A stretch of DNA of 5,312 bases, taken from Nitrospinota bacterium (GTDB taxonomy: Bacteria > Nitrospinota > Nitrospinia > UBA9942). Below, piece by piece: positions 4,546-5,312 of the stretch. Both the position numbers and the translations under genes were made by a program. The number at the start of each line of letters is the position of its first letter. Position 1 is the stretch's first letter. The stretch is taken from NCBI GenBank assembly GCA_003489165.1, contig DNJG01000108.1:1-5312 (forward strand). Reading direction: 5' to 3'. The notes under the pieces are model-generated. The model saw only the letters and a list, made by a program, of their open reading frames with translations, was not told the DNA's origin and did no database searches.

Positions 4546-5312
4546 ATGGTTCGTGTAGAAGATATTACAGAAGCTATACATTCATATAATCCAGAGGCTA
4601 ATATAGACATAATCTGGAAGGCTTATGTCTATTCTGCTAAGGTTCACAGAGGGCAGGTCAGACTATCAGGTGAGCCATATCTATCCCACCCCTTAGAGGT
4701 AGCCCATATCCTGACAAAACTAAAGATGGATGAATCATGTGTAGCGGCTGGGCTGCTACACGATACTATTGAGGATACTATTTCAACATTAGAAGAGCTA
4801 AGAGAACATTTTGGGGAAGAGATTCTCTCTCTAGTGGATGGCGTCACAAAAATCAGCAGGATTGAATTTGCCAGCAGTGAAGAACAGCAGGCTGAAAATT
4901 ATAGAAAGATGATACTGGCAATGTCAAAAGATATTAGGGTCATCCTCATAAAACTCGCCGACAGACTGCACAATATGAGGACTCTTGAATATATGTCTAC
5001 CGATAAACGCGAGAAAATCAGCCGTGAAACACTGGATATATTTGCCCCCCTCGCCAACAGGCTCGGAATAGGCTGGATGAAATTAGAGTTAGAAGACCCT
5101 GCCTTCAAATATCTCTATCCTGATAAATATAAGGAAATTATGGATAGGGTGGCAGAAAAATACGAGGAGAGGGTAAAGTTTATAGAAAATATAGCTGTTG
5201 TCATCAACAAGGAACTGGATAAAGCTGATGTAAAAGGAAAGGTAATAGGAAGGCCCAAGCACTACTACAGCATATATAAGAAGATGATTGACCAGAGTAT
5301 AAGTTTTGACCA
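4546..5312 (+). CDS. relA: Rel/SpoT-family (p)ppGpp hydrolase-synthetase, 5' part (3' end outside window)
   Basis: This enzyme sets the level of the stringent-response alarmone (p)ppGpp in the cytoplasm. The 255 complete residues visible cover the HD hydrolase domain and the first part of the synthetase domain. Hydrolase residues are all present with a constant offset of five from the Streptococcus Rel numbering: His48, His72/Asp73 and Glu76/Asp77 in LLHDTIEDT, and Asp139 in KLADRLHNMRTL. The hydrolase half should therefore be active, unlike E. coli RelA. The linker FAPLANRLGIGWMKLELED (166-184) is typical. The synthetase begins with GRPKHYYSIYKKM (235-247), including Arg236, Lys238 and Ser242. 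The RxKD/ExDD loop and the TGS and ACT domains lie beyond the window, so bifunctionality is likely but not proven. ATG 4546 is the first possible ATG after an in-frame stop at 4510-4512. There is no Shine-Dalgarno site. The names spoT and rsh would serve equally. Confidence 0.95.
   Translation, partial: MVRVEDITEAIHSYNPEANIDIIWKAYVYSAKVHRGQVRLSGEPYLSHPLEVAHILTKLKMDESCVAAGLLHDTIEDTISTLEELREHFGEEILSLVDGVTKISRIEFASSEEQQAENYRKMILAMSKDIRVILIKLADRLHNMRTLEYMSTDKREKISRETLDIFAPLANRLGIGWMKLELEDPAFKYLYPDKYKEIMDRVAEKYEERVKFIENIAVVINKELDKADVKGKVIGRPKHYYSIYKKMIDQSISFD

Noticed and set aside
4538..4560. ATG at 4538 as a start for relA
   Set aside because: That frame meets a TAG at 4556 after six codons. 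The Rel frame starts at ATG 4546.
4171..4581. Open frame on the minus strand across the tatA and repeat region
   Set aside because: It runs antisense to tatA and through the palindromic repeat, giving a low-complexity CLLHTAYCLL stretch, and overlaps the start of the real HD-GYP gene. It is not a gene.
2703..5312. Combined second-messenger module (c-di-GMP phosphodiesterase plus Rel)
   Set aside because: The two genes are on opposite strands with tatA and a repeat between them. Proximity alone does not support a functional system.

Overview
The window looks like part of the chromosome of an AT-rich, diderm (LPS-type), probably anaerobic or environmental bacterium. LolA implies an outer membrane. 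The RseP, TatA and HD-GYP sequences resemble those of Nitrospirota or Desulfobacterota-like lineages, but this is an impression from sequence style and I cannot fix the taxon. I see no phage, transposase, CRISPR array, tRNA or rRNA. All frames look intact; only the two terminal genes are cut, by the window edges.

Bases 1-2653 carry four plus-strand genes, most of them concerned with the cell envelope: the 3' part of a rhomboid intramembrane serine protease with its catalytic Ser and His; lolA, the periplasmic lipoprotein carrier; rseP, a site-2-type intramembrane zinc protease with one PDZ domain; and a 94-residue protein of unknown function. Between the rhomboid gene and lolA lies a palindromic repeat whose arms are tandem 8-mers (534-613). 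lolA, rseP and the small gene are closely packed (13-bp and 6-bp gaps) and probably form one transcription unit.

On the minus strand, 4217-2703 encodes a 504-residue response regulator (REC-PAS-HD-GYP), a probable c-di-GMP phosphodiesterase, convergent with the first gene block. Divergent from it, after 86 bp, is a 59-residue TatA, short enough to fall below common gene-length cut-offs. The 86-bp gap can be read as a back-to-back promoter pair sharing one palindromic -35 hexamer (TTGCAA), with a 17-bp spacer on each side.

The stop codon of tatA lies inside a second palindromic repeat built of tandem 7-mers, with perfect 16-bp arms (4472-4537). Just after it begins a Rel/SpoT-family (p)ppGpp hydrolase/synthetase, cut by the window end just inside its synthetase domain.

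The most interesting features are between genes. There are two unrelated palindromic repeats with the same design. lolA, the HD-GYP gene and relA all lack a Shine-Dalgarno sequence but have a -10-like hexamer 6-8 nt before the ATG, suggesting leaderless mRNAs, while rseP and tatA have good Shine-Dalgarno sites. The loop of the second repeat holds an exact TTGACA positioned to drive relA. I do not see a new multi-gene system such as a defence locus.
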